Shown: positions 26,014 to 32,262 of the stretch, one piece after another
How the letters are laid out: every line of letters begins with the position of its first letter
How positions within the stretch are numbered: position 1 is the stretch's first letter
From: Lewinellaceae bacterium
GTDB taxonomy: Bacteria > Bacteroidota > Bacteroidia > Chitinophagales > Saprospiraceae
Length of the DNA: 64,000 bases
Direction of reading: 5' to 3'
Assembly: GCA_020636325.1 (NCBI GenBank)
Contig: JACJYC010000002.1
Location: 719,501-783,500, forward strand
Position numbers and translations under genes: made by a program
The notes under the pieces: model-generated
Told to the model about the DNA's origin: nothing
The model's input: the letters and a program-made list of their open reading frames with translations, nothing else
Databases searched by the model: none

Positions 26014-26601
26014 ATGGTGATGGCGAACGAAAATCCAACCGGGATCTACAACCAAGTCTTTGAGGAAGAATTCCTGCCTCAACTGGATGCGTTGTACACG
26101 TTCGCGTACCACCTCACCTTCAATGAGGACGACGCCAACGACCTGGTTCAGGAAACCTTTATGAAAGCATGGCGGTCAATCGCCAGCTACGAAACCGGGA
26201 CGAACGCCAAAGCATGGCTGTTCAAGATCCTGAAAAACGCCTTTATCAATCAATACCGCAAACGGGCCAAACAACCGACTTCGGTAGATATTGAACAGGC
26301 AATACTCCGGCCGCCCAGCGGCGATGACGACCGGTTTTCTTCCGTCTCCCTGGACCTGAGCGAAGAGCTTTTCCAGGAAATGATGGGCGACGAAGTGACC
26401 AACGCCATCAATGAACTGGATGTCGGATTCCGCATCGTTATTCTGCTATGCGACGTGGCTGAATTCACCTACGAGGAGATCTCCAAAATTCTGGGCATCC
26501 CCATCGGTACGGTGCGCTCCAGGCTCCACCGGGGCCGGAACGCCCTGAAGGATAAGCTGCGAACATACGCGGAATCCATGGGGTTCAAAGAAAATAGATA
26601 A
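26014..26601 (+). CDS. ECF sigma factor, SigR/RpoE-like group
   Basis: A 195-residue extracytoplasmic-function sigma factor. Region 2: LYTFAYHLTFNEDDANDLVQ, ETFMKAWRSIASYETGTNAK, AWLFKILKNAFINQYRKR. Region 4: NELDVGFRIVILLCDVAEFT, YEEISKILGIPIGTVRSRLH, RGRNALKDKL. The FLPQLDALYTFAYHLT to GTNxxAWLFxILxNxFIN wording is that of the SigR (thiol-stress) group. I start at ATG 26014; the ORF also allows 25975. A SigR-type promoter stands 64 bp upstream and an anti-sigma-like gene follows at 26948. It probably responds to a redox or envelope signal, by analogy. Confidence 0.93.
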   Translation: MVMANENPTGIYNQVFEEEFLPQLDALYTFAYHLTFNEDDANDLVQETFMKAWRSIASYETGTNAKAWLFKILKNAFINQYRKRAKQPTSVDIEQAILRPPSGDDDRFSSVSLDLSEELFQEMMGDEVTNAINELDVGFRIVILLCDVAEFTYEEISKILGIPIGTVRSRLHRGRNALKDKLRTYAESMGFKENR

Positions 26602-26947
26602 TTCATAATTTGTTAACCATAGCTATTCGCTATTCCCAAAAAACCTGTCTGTCCCGCTCATGCAGCGGCTTGTATCACAAAACCACCCAGTACAGCAGGA
26701 ATTAACCCCAACACAGGTAATTGTGCCCCGGTAAAGTGATATCGCCTTCCCCTATGGGAGGGGCAGACGGGTTTTGCTTTTAAGTGATTAAACGATGACA
26801 ACTAACATTCAAAATCAGCAACGGCCATGTTTTTTCGCGGGATTGGAGCACACTCCGCCTGCCTGGCCGTGTTGGGTGGGTGGCGGTTGTTGCTGTTTTG
26901 TCTCATAAGCTTTTGGAACAACAGCAGGATAGCGCAAAATCAAAGCC
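26602..26947 (+). other. 346-bp structured gap between sigma and anti-sigma genes
   Basis: Unusually long for a sigma/anti-sigma pair. It contains CCCCT/AGGGG hairpin material near 26750-26765, a 7-bp inverted repeat ACGGCCA (26821-26827) with TGGCCGT enclosing GGAG-CACA-CTCC, another pair TGCTGTT/AACAGCA near 26890-26925, and the small ORF at 26795. No riboswitch class is recognised. Confidence 0.5.
26795..26908 (+). CDS. cysteine-rich micro-ORF, 37 residues
   Basis: ATG to TAA, reading MTTNIQNQQRPCFFAG, then LEHTPPAWPCWV, then GGGCCCFVS. Five of 37 residues are cysteine (12, 26, 32, 33, 34), three in a row near the C-terminus, and two are tryptophan. It lies between the sigma factor and its probable anti-sigma, on the same strand, and ends 39 bp before the anti-sigma ATG. 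No ribosome-binding site stands out. It could be a metal- or redox-sensing peptide, a leader peptide, or chance; I know no family that matches. Confidence 0.3.
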   Translation: MTTNIQNQQRPCFFAGLEHTPPAWPCWVGGGCCCFVS

Positions 26948-27226
26948 ATGAAAGACCGCAATTACCTGGATCTTGTCGAAAAAGTCACAATGTATCTGGA
27001 TAATGAACTCTCCGAAACGCAGGAAAGAGAGTTGCTGAAAGAAATAAAAGATAATCCGCATTATTTGAAGTTGCTTAGCCAGGAAAAGTTGTTTAAAGAG
27101 TTTATCAAGAGTAGGATACACCGTAGAAAGCCCTCCGCCGCCCTCGTGCAATCTATAAAAGACAAGATCAAATCTCCATACGCTTCAGAGCCTGCCCTCA
27201 GCAGTATTTCTTCCAGGAATCCCTGA
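26948..27226 (+). CDS. anti-sigma factor-like protein lacking zinc ligands
   Basis: A 92-residue soluble protein downstream of the ECF sigma factor. Its pattern VTMYLDNELSETQERELLKE, the SQEKLFKEFIKSRIHRRKPS region and LVQSIKDKIKSP follow the layout of RsrA-type anti-sigmas (short helix, LD-E turn, then an E-x-x-F-K-x-x-I core and a final SI-x-x-KI helix). Actinobacterial RsrA binds zinc through a His and three Cys and releases sigma on oxidation; this protein has no cysteine at all. Anti-sigma function is inferred from fold pattern and position. Confidence 0.6.
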   Translation: MKDRNYLDLVEKVTMYLDNELSETQERELLKEIKDNPHYLKLLSQEKLFKEFIKSRIHRRKPSAALVQSIKDKIKSPYASEPALSSISSRNP

Positions 27227-27270
27227 TTTTTCCAGACATATCGCCGGTTTTGACCAATGACAGGAGCCGC

Positions 27271-27301
27271 TTGACATTGGCCCTGAAAAGTATTAGCTTT
27301 G
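27271..27301 (+). promoter_or_regulatory. Bacteroidota-type promoter for the gene at 27313
   Basis: TTG (27271-27273, in TTGACATTGG), 20 bp, TAGCTTTG (27294-27301), then the ATG 11 bp later. Both boxes match the consensus. Confidence 0.6.
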
Positions 27302-27312
27302 TTTAAAAAACG

Positions 27313-27876
27313 ATGAGGCAAATACTTTCCGTGGCCGCATTGTTGCTGACCGGTTGCCTGAATCTGCCGGCGCAGATAGAAATACCGGCCGACTTTGAAG
27401 CGCTCCTGCAGAAAACGGGCGTTGAAATTTTCTTTCCCCTGGAATCCACCTACCGAAACTGGGGATCCGGGGAGAATGAATGGTTCAATTGTGAGTTCGC
27501 TATTCGTTCGCGCAAAGAAAAAATAGAGATCAGATACCATTTGCAGCCCTACCTGGATTCGGACCCTACGGCCGACCTGCCGCACCTGAATTGCATGCGC
27601 CTGCTGACCCACCTGGCCTCCAACGATGAGGACGCCGTAATCGCCGCGCACGTCTTATCGGATACTGATCTGGAAGATTACCGGGCCGATTGGGGAAAAT
27701 TGTACTTTTTCCGACCGAAAAGAAGCTTTGGGGACTACGCCAATTGCCAGCTCCTGGCTTTGTATCGGGAAGGGGTCGGTATGGCCTGCGTTTTCTATTT
27801 TTTTGACGAGCCTTCCGTTAACCTGGAAGATCGCCTTCGGGAGATCCGGTTTGCAGCGCCGCTCAAGCAGCGATAA
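27313..27876 (+). CDS. exported protein of unknown function
   Basis: A 187-residue product with a clear signal peptide (MRQILSVAALLLTGCLNLPAQ; the cysteine could also be a lipidation site, though LTGCL is only a partial lipobox). The mature part begins IEIPADFEALLQKTGVEIFF and has mixed alpha/beta character with aromatic-rich strands (YRNWGSGENEWFNCEF, GKLYFFRPKRSF, ACVFYFFDEPS). I recognise no domain. It has its own promoter and converges on the helicase gene, 15 bp away. Confidence 0.7.
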   Translation: MRQILSVAALLLTGCLNLPAQIEIPADFEALLQKTGVEIFFPLESTYRNWGSGENEWFNCEFAIRSRKEKIEIRYHLQPYLDSDPTADLPHLNCMRLLTHLASNDEDAVIAAHVLSDTDLEDYRADWGKLYFFRPKRSFGDYANCQLLALYREGVGMACVFYFFDEPSVNLEDRLREIRFAAPLKQR

Positions 27877-27891
27877 AGCGAGGAAATTCAA

Positions 27892-29145
27892 TCAGGATTT
27901 GCCCGACTGGCTGCCGCGGTTACGGTTGCCGCCTCCTTTGCCTTTGAAATTGCGGCGCCTGGAGCCCGACCTGTGTGATTTGTCAGATTTTTGAGCGTTA
28001 TCGGTAGAAATGGCTTCTACTTCCGGGGGCAGCGGCAGGATCCTCACTTTCATGCCCATCAGCTTTTCAATGCGCTGAAAACGGCGTTGATCCCTTCGAT
28101 TGATAAAGGTAAGGCCTACCCCGGACGCGTCTGCGCGGGCTGTCCGGCCGATCCGGTGGACATAGTCTTCCGCATCGCCGGGAACATCGAAATTGATCAC
28201 CACCTCGATGCTGCGGATATCGATACCCCTGGACAGGATATCCGTTGCCACCAGCATCGGGAGGCTGCCGCTTTTGAATGCACGCATTTTTTGTTCCCGC
28301 TCGTCCTGGGAAAGGTCGGAATGAATGCTGTCGATCGGGAAACCTTTTTGCTTGAGGCTTTGGGTGATCTCCTTTACTTTCAGTTTGGCGCCGGCAAAAA
28401 TAAGGGTCCGGGTAGAACTGTTTTTCCTGCTGGTGAGCAGGTTGGAGATCAGGGCTATTTTTTGCTCATCTTCCACCCGGTAAGCGGCCTGAAGAATGGC
28501 GTCGGCCGGTTTGGAAACGGCAATATTGATCTCTTCGGGTTGGTTAAGGATCTGCCGGGAAAAGCGGCGGATCTGATCGGGCATGGTGGCCGAAAAGAAA
28601 AGCGTCTGCCGTTTGCGCGGCAATTGATTGACAATGCCCATGATATCGTGCACAAACCCCATGTCGAGCATGCGATCTGCCTCATCAAGTACCAGTCTTC
28701 TGACGGTGGACAGGTCGACGTACCCCAGGTTGAGGTGGGCGATCAGTCGCCCCGGCGTTGCTACAATGACGTTGACGCCGCCTTTGAGGGCCTTTTTTTC
28801 CTGTTCCATGGAGTTGCCGTCACGCCCGCCGTAAATGGCAATGGAACTTACCGGCGTGAAATAGGAAAGACCCTCCAGTTGTTGATCCACCTGGACCGCA
28901 AGTTCCCTGGTGGGCTCCAGAATGAGGGTGTCGATGCCGTGATAGGGCGTTTCAGCCAGTTCATGCAGCAGGGGCAAAAGGAAAGCTGCGGTTTTTCCGG
29001 TCCCGGTTTGCGCACAGGCCAGGACATCTTTTTTTTGCATTATGGCCGGGATGGCTTTTTCTTGGATAGGTGTAGCCGTTTCAAATCCAATCGCCTGGAG
29101 CCCGTCCATGAGGGAGGGCGAGAAGCCGAATTCGTCAAATCGCAA
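27892..29145 (-). CDS. rhlE: DEAD-box RNA helicase, RhlE type
   Basis: ATP-dependent RNA helicase used in ribosome assembly and mRNA turnover. The 417 residues show the Q motif TATPIQEKAIP, motif I AQTGTGKT, Ia PTRELAVQ, VATPGRL, motif II VLDEADRMLDMGF, III SAT, then ILSRGIDIRSIEVVINFDVP (V) and HRIGRTARADASG (VI). The tail is a basic, low-complexity RNA-binding extension (GSRRRNFKGKGGGNRNRGSQ). The start codon appears to be TTG at 29145: the conserved FDEFGFSPSL sits right there and an in-frame stop lies a few codons upstream. An ATG 12 codons in would remove it. Confidence 0.94.
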   Translation of the reverse strand: MRFDEFGFSPSLMDGLQAIGFETATPIQEKAIPAIMQKKDVLACAQTGTGKTAAFLLPLLHELAETPYHGIDTLILEPTRELAVQVDQQLEGLSYFTPVSSIAIYGGRDGNSMEQEKKALKGGVNVIVATPGRLIAHLNLGYVDLSTVRRLVLDEADRMLDMGFVHDIMGIVNQLPRKRQTLFFSATMPDQIRRFSRQILNQPEEINIAVSKPADAILQAAYRVEDEQKIALISNLLTSRKNSSTRTLIFAGAKLKVKEITQSLKQKGFPIDSIHSDLSQDEREQKMRAFKSGSLPMLVATDILSRGIDIRSIEVVINFDVPGDAEDYVHRIGRTARADASGVGLTFINRRDQRRFQRIEKLMGMKVRILPLPPEVEAISTDNAQKSDKSHRSGSRRRNFKGKGGGNRNRGSQSGKS

Positions 29146-29189
29146 AGCCTTGTGTCTTATTTGAGGTTCTTAAATGTACGTTCATGGGG

Positions 29190-29219
29190 CAAAGATATGG
29201 TTATTGCCTTATTTATCAA
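29190..29219 (-). promoter_or_regulatory. Bacteroidota-type promoter for rhlE
   Basis: Minus strand TTG (29217-29219), 19 bp, TATCTTTG (29190-29197); both boxes match exactly. The leader would be about 40 nt. Confidence 0.65.
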
Positions 29220-29229
29220 CAAGATGGAC

Positions 29230-30171
29230 CTAATTATGGTTGTTTGATGCAGATTTATTTTTTCGGGCGCTGTTTTGAACGGATGTTTTACCGGAGCTTC
29301 CCCGGAGAATGTTGGCGCTGATCAACGCCGGTACGGCAAATCCGATAGAATTAAGTGTTCCATGCACAGCGTACATCCAGGGAATGGAAAGTTGTGAAAT
29401 GGGGCAGTAATGCCGCCAGCCGTACAGGAAAGCCAGGGACATACCCGCGATGAGACTGGATCCGGCTGTCAACCATAAAAGTTTAACGACAATGGGGTTG
29501 GGCCGAATGGTTGACCGCAACAGGAGCCCTCCTGTCAAGATACCCATAGCGGACAATGCCGTCACGCCTCCGGCCTCCAGCCAAACCGGCCCCCCGAAAT
29601 GGGTGACGAGAATGCCGGCGGCTACCCAGACCACCCCGGCGGCCAGCGCTATGGTCAGTTGCGAAGCGCGTAATTTGCCGATGCCGGCTGTTTGGGCAAT
29701 TACTGAAAGCGCAAATCCGGCATAATGGAAATGAACCGCCGTCAGCAGTACGATGATCGGCGCATACCCGAAAGGGCTCCATCCCAGGCGATATGCGAAT
29801 GCCCACAAGGCGCCTACCGTCAGCATGATGGAGGAGATCAACGGCGCAATATTTTTTAAAGGATATTGGCATTTACGGATAACTGACAGCGAAAAAAGAA
29901 CATACGGCGCCGCTAAAACACCGGCAAAATAACCCGTCGGAATCAGCAAGGATAAGCCGAGCAGAAAGGCTGTCATTCGGCCGTAAGTCCCAAATTCCTG
30001 GTTTATAATCCTTAATCCGAGGGGGGCAACAACCAGGGCGCCGGCCATCAGTATGATTTCCGGGTAAACCTGTGCGTAAATAGAACCGGGAAGGTGAAAC
30101 AAGCTCAGCAATAGCCATCCCGACACACCGATCAGGACAGTCGTCCGGAAAGGGGGCTGCGGGTTATTCAT
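29230..30171 (-). CDS. YndJ-like integral membrane protein
   Basis: About 313 residues with eight or nine predicted membrane helices. Features recalling the YndJ family (PF14158) are the central LLTAVHFHYAGFALSVIA and the late WMYAVHGTLNSIGFAVPAL, with conserved His residues inside helices. The function is unknown. I start at ATG 30171 (MNNPQPPF), which overlaps the stop of the upstream DUF1990 gene by 8 bp. Known YndJ proteins of Bacillus occur with DUF1990 in the same neighbourhood or polypeptide, which supports both calls. A TTG two codons upstream extends the frame. Confidence 0.72.
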   Translation of the reverse strand: MNNPQPPFRTTVLIGVSGWLLLSLFHLPGSIYAQVYPEIILMAGALVVAPLGLRIINQEFGTYGRMTAFLLGLSLLIPTGYFAGVLAAPYVLFSLSVIRKCQYPLKNIAPLISSIMLTVGALWAFAYRLGWSPFGYAPIIVLLTAVHFHYAGFALSVIAQTAGIGKLRASQLTIALAAGVVWVAAGILVTHFGGPVWLEAGGVTALSAMGILTGGLLLRSTIRPNPIVVKLLWLTAGSSLIAGMSLAFLYGWRHYCPISQLSIPWMYAVHGTLNSIGFAVPALISANILRGSSGKTSVQNSARKNKSASNNHN

Positions 30172-30751
30172 GGGCAAGCGCCTTCTTCATGGCCAGAAAG
30201 GAGTGCCGGACAAACCGGCGCTGGAATCGCCTTGCAACAGGGTAGATCATCCTGGCGGGCAGGAACCGCGGGCGGGAAAACGCCTTGAGGGTGTACCAAA
30301 CGCTGCCGTCAGGCCGCAATTCAACGGCAAATTGCTCTTCGCCGCACTCTATATGGTTGGCCAGCGTGCCGTAAGCAAACCCGGCCTTTGCCGGGGCATC
30401 GATCCGGTAAACGACCCTGGCGCCGTTGAGCCACCACAGGCCGAATAACCGGAAAACGACGGCCACAGGCGTTCCCTTTTCCGGCAACCGGCCGTTGGAC
30501 CAGGCAAAAGTCCACCCCGGCGGAAACATGACCCAATTGAACAGGGCGTCCTTGGCCCGTCGGAACAGGTCTTCCCCTTCGCCCAGATAAACGGCATTGA
30601 CGTCGTGGTCGAATCCGTCGGGGAATTCGCCGGCTGAAGCGCCGGTTTGCGAATAGGAAAAGGGCAGGCCCCCGGATTTTTCCAGAAAAGCAGTCAATTG
30701 CGCCGGGGTCGGTCTGCGAAACGAAACGCGCATAGCATTCGGATTATCCAT
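30164..30751 (-). CDS. DUF1990 family protein
   Basis: A 195-residue soluble protein. DUF1990 hallmarks: FSYSQTGAS, GFDHDVNAVYLGEGEDLF, FPPGWTFAW, GLWWLNGARVVYRID, GFAYGTLANHIECGEEQFAV and SVWYTLKAFSRPR, ending in RRFQRRFVRHSFLAMKKAL. The family is found in bacteria and plants; its role is not settled, though a SRPBCC-like ligand-binding fold is suspected. It is the first gene of a two-gene unit with the YndJ-like membrane protein (8-bp overlap). Confidence 0.85.
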   Translation of the reverse strand: MDNPNAMRVSFRRPTPAQLTAFLEKSGGLPFSYSQTGASAGEFPDGFDHDVNAVYLGEGEDLFRRAKDALFNWVMFPPGWTFAWSNGRLPEKGTPVAVVFRLFGLWWLNGARVVYRIDAPAKAGFAYGTLANHIECGEEQFAVELRPDGSVWYTLKAFSRPRFLPARMIYPVARRFQRRFVRHSFLAMKKALAHE

Positions 30752-30776
30752 GTAGAACGGCAGAACTCAACGATTG

Positions 30777-30815
30777 TTCATTATTTTCAGAAAATATTGA
30801 AAATTAAATAATGAA
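30777..30815. repeat. inverted repeat in the DUF1990/lipoprotein divergent region
   Basis: TTCATTATTT (30777-30786) and AAATAATGAA (30806-30815) are perfect arms with an inner TTTC/GAAA pair. It lies between two divergent genes, about 26 bp from the DUF1990 start, where an operator could act. Confidence 0.5.
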
Positions 30816-30909
30816 AAACTAATCCGCTGATCGATATCGTACTGCCCGGCCTTTCCGGCGCAAGCTTTTCCCGTTCAGCGCCCTAAACTTCCCATCCGGG
30901 GAGATAAAA

Positions 30910-30940
30910 TTGCAAAGTCCTTCCGAGCGCTGCATTTTTG
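30910..30940 (+). promoter_or_regulatory. promoter for the lipoprotein gene at 30972
   Basis: TTG (30910-30912), 20 bp, CATTTTTG (30933-30940): one mismatch in the -7 box, correct spacing. The ATG follows after 31 bp. Confidence 0.4.
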
Positions 30941-30971
30941 TACCAACATCATCAAACAAACGCGAATAGTC

Positions 30972-31397
30972 ATGAAAATGAAACTTCAATTTTTGAGCCT
31001 CCTTACTTTGGCGATGGTCACTTTCGCCTGCCAGACCAGCACGGATGACAATCCTTCTCCCGACGATGTATCCAATACGCTCACTGACGGGCGCTGGAAG
31101 GTGAGTTATTACTACGACAAAGACAAAGTGGAGACCGGCGATTTCAGCGGCTATACTTTTGATTTTCGCCTCGACGGCGCCTTTATCGCCTATTTCGGAT
31201 CCAATACGACAACCGGCACCTGGCGCACCGGAACCGACGACGGCAGCAGCCGCCTGATCATCGACATCATCGGCAGCAAACCGCTTGACGACCTGCCGGA
31301 CGACTGGATCATCCTTGAAAAATCAGACAACCTCATCAAACTGAAAGACGATAATGACACACACCTGGAAGAGTTGCATTTTATGCGGGTCAATTAG
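30972..31397 (+). CDS. lipocalin-like lipoprotein
   Basis: A 141-residue exported lipoprotein: leader with lipobox (MVTFACQTS), then an acidic Asp/Ser linker and a beta-rich domain: LTDGRWKVSYYYDKDKVETG, FSGYTFDFRLDGAFIAYFGS, TTTGTWRTG, and WIILEKSDNLIKLKDDN. The order (GxW near the N-terminus, then F-x-F-x-x-DG and GTW strands) is that of Bacteroidota lipocalin-like domains. The ligand is unknown. It stands alone after a plausible promoter. Confidence 0.75.
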   Translation: MKMKLQFLSLLTLAMVTFACQTSTDDNPSPDDVSNTLTDGRWKVSYYYDKDKVETGDFSGYTFDFRLDGAFIAYFGSNTTTGTWRTGTDDGSSRLIIDIIGSKPLDDLPDDWIILEKSDNLIKLKDDNDTHLEELHFMRVN

Positions 31398-31402
31398 TGG
31401 TG

Positions 31403-31465
31403 GTAAGTTGTAAGTCGTAAGTTGTAAGTGGTAAGTCGTAAGTGGTAAGTTGTAAGTGGTAAGTT
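31403..31465. repeat. nine tandem heptamers GTAAGTN
   Basis: The units read GTAAGT followed by T, C, T, G, C, G, T, G, T, with no spacers. It begins 6 bp after the stop of the lipoprotein gene. Too short and unspaced to be CRISPR; a simple tandem repeat. Confidence 0.9.
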
Positions 31466-31659
31466 GGGTTCCTGAGCATAGCCGACTCCGTCAGCCATAG
31501 GGCGAAGACTTCGTCGTCCGGAGGCCGAAGGATAGGTGGTAAGTCGGGTCAGAAGTAGCGCCCCGGCAGCAGGACTTACGAGAACCGGGTAATCAGCAGG
31601 TAATTTAGAATGAAGGATCTTTGGCCGCTGTGCTTTGGGTTGAACGGCGGCAGTTCGGA

Positions 31660-31698
31660 TCAGGCGACAAACTTCGGGTTGTCGCCTGATTTTATTTT
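31660..31698 (+). terminator. plus-strand intrinsic terminator
   Basis: TCAGGCGACAA (31660-31670) and TTGTCGCCTGA (31679-31689) are a perfect 11-bp stem with an 8-base loop, followed by TTTTATTTT. The nearest plus-strand gene ends 260 bp upstream. On the minus strand the stem has no U-tract after it, so it does not obviously end the DinB gene. Confidence 0.7.
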
Positions 31699-31702
31699 CA
31701 GG

Positions 31703-32260
31703 TTATCTCAGGAACTCATCGGTAAAATGGCGGCGCTCCTTCGGCTGTTCGAATTTTTCCTTGTTGTAGGCCTGGGACTGATTCCTGGGAATGGACAAAC
31801 TCTTCCAATCCGTATCAAGGGCCAGTTTGCCGATATAAACGATCTGACCGATATGATAAGGGTAGTGGGCCAGTTGCCGGTTGACGGCTTCCAGTACGGT
31901 ATGGCCCATATTGCGGATATAGATGACCGTTTCGAGGTCTTCTTCCTTCAATCCGTTCAATGCGCTGAACAGGCAGGCCCAGCCTTCTTCCCACCGGGCC
32001 AGCAATTCCTCGCGGGAGCGGATATCGTTCTCGAACTCGCCGTCGCGGTTGCGCCATTCCTTTTCGCCGTCTTCGGTCAGGAAATTGGTCCAGCGGGAAA
32101 GCATATTGCCCCACAGGTGTTTGACAATGACGGCAACGCTGTTGCTTTCTGCATTGGGCTGCCAGAAAAGCTGTTCGTCGCTGAGTTGGGCGAAGGTCTT
32201 GTCGCCGAGCGATTTGTAATATTCAAACTGCTTGACGGCGCTGGACAGATAACTTTCCAT
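31703..32260 (-). CDS. DinB-like / DUF1572 protein
   Basis: A 185-residue four-helix-bundle protein of the DinB/YfiT-like metalloenzyme superfamily, DUF1572 branch. It shows SDEQLFWQPNAESNSVAVIVKH-type opening with the first His (VKHLWGNMLSRW), DGEFENDIRSREELLARWEE in the middle, and NRQLAHYPYHIGQIVYIGKL with two further histidines near the end, the likely metal site. Related proteins are thiol-dependent transferases, but this branch has no assigned reaction. It starts 2 bp after the clpB stop, so the two are co-transcribed. Confidence 0.85.
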   Translation of the reverse strand: MESYLSSAVKQFEYYKSLGDKTFAQLSDEQLFWQPNAESNSVAVIVKHLWGNMLSRWTNFLTEDGEKEWRNRDGEFENDIRSREELLARWEEGWACLFSALNGLKEEDLETVIYIRNMGHTVLEAVNRQLAHYPYHIGQIVYIGKLALDTDWKSLSIPRNQSQAYNKEKFEQPKERRHFTDEFLR

Positions 32261-32262
32261 GG

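Larger units (their letters stand above)
31398..31702. other. 305-bp gap with a heptamer tandem repeat and a terminator
   Basis: No coding gene is visible. It holds nine copies of GTAAGTN (31403-31465), a further GTAAGTC near 31538, and a strong plus-strand terminator at 31660-31698. The part between is mixed sequence with no ORF of note. Confidence 0.6.

Noticed and set aside
26602..26947. Hairpins between sigma and anti-sigma genes as a known riboswitch
   Set aside because: No conserved riboswitch core could be seen; only short stems, so I report the gap without a class.
27991..29247. 418-codon plus-strand open frame
   Set aside because: Antisense shadow of the rhlE gene.
31403..31465. 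Tandem GTAAGTN repeats as a possible CRISPR array
   Set aside because: Units are seven bases with no spacers and there is no cas gene near.
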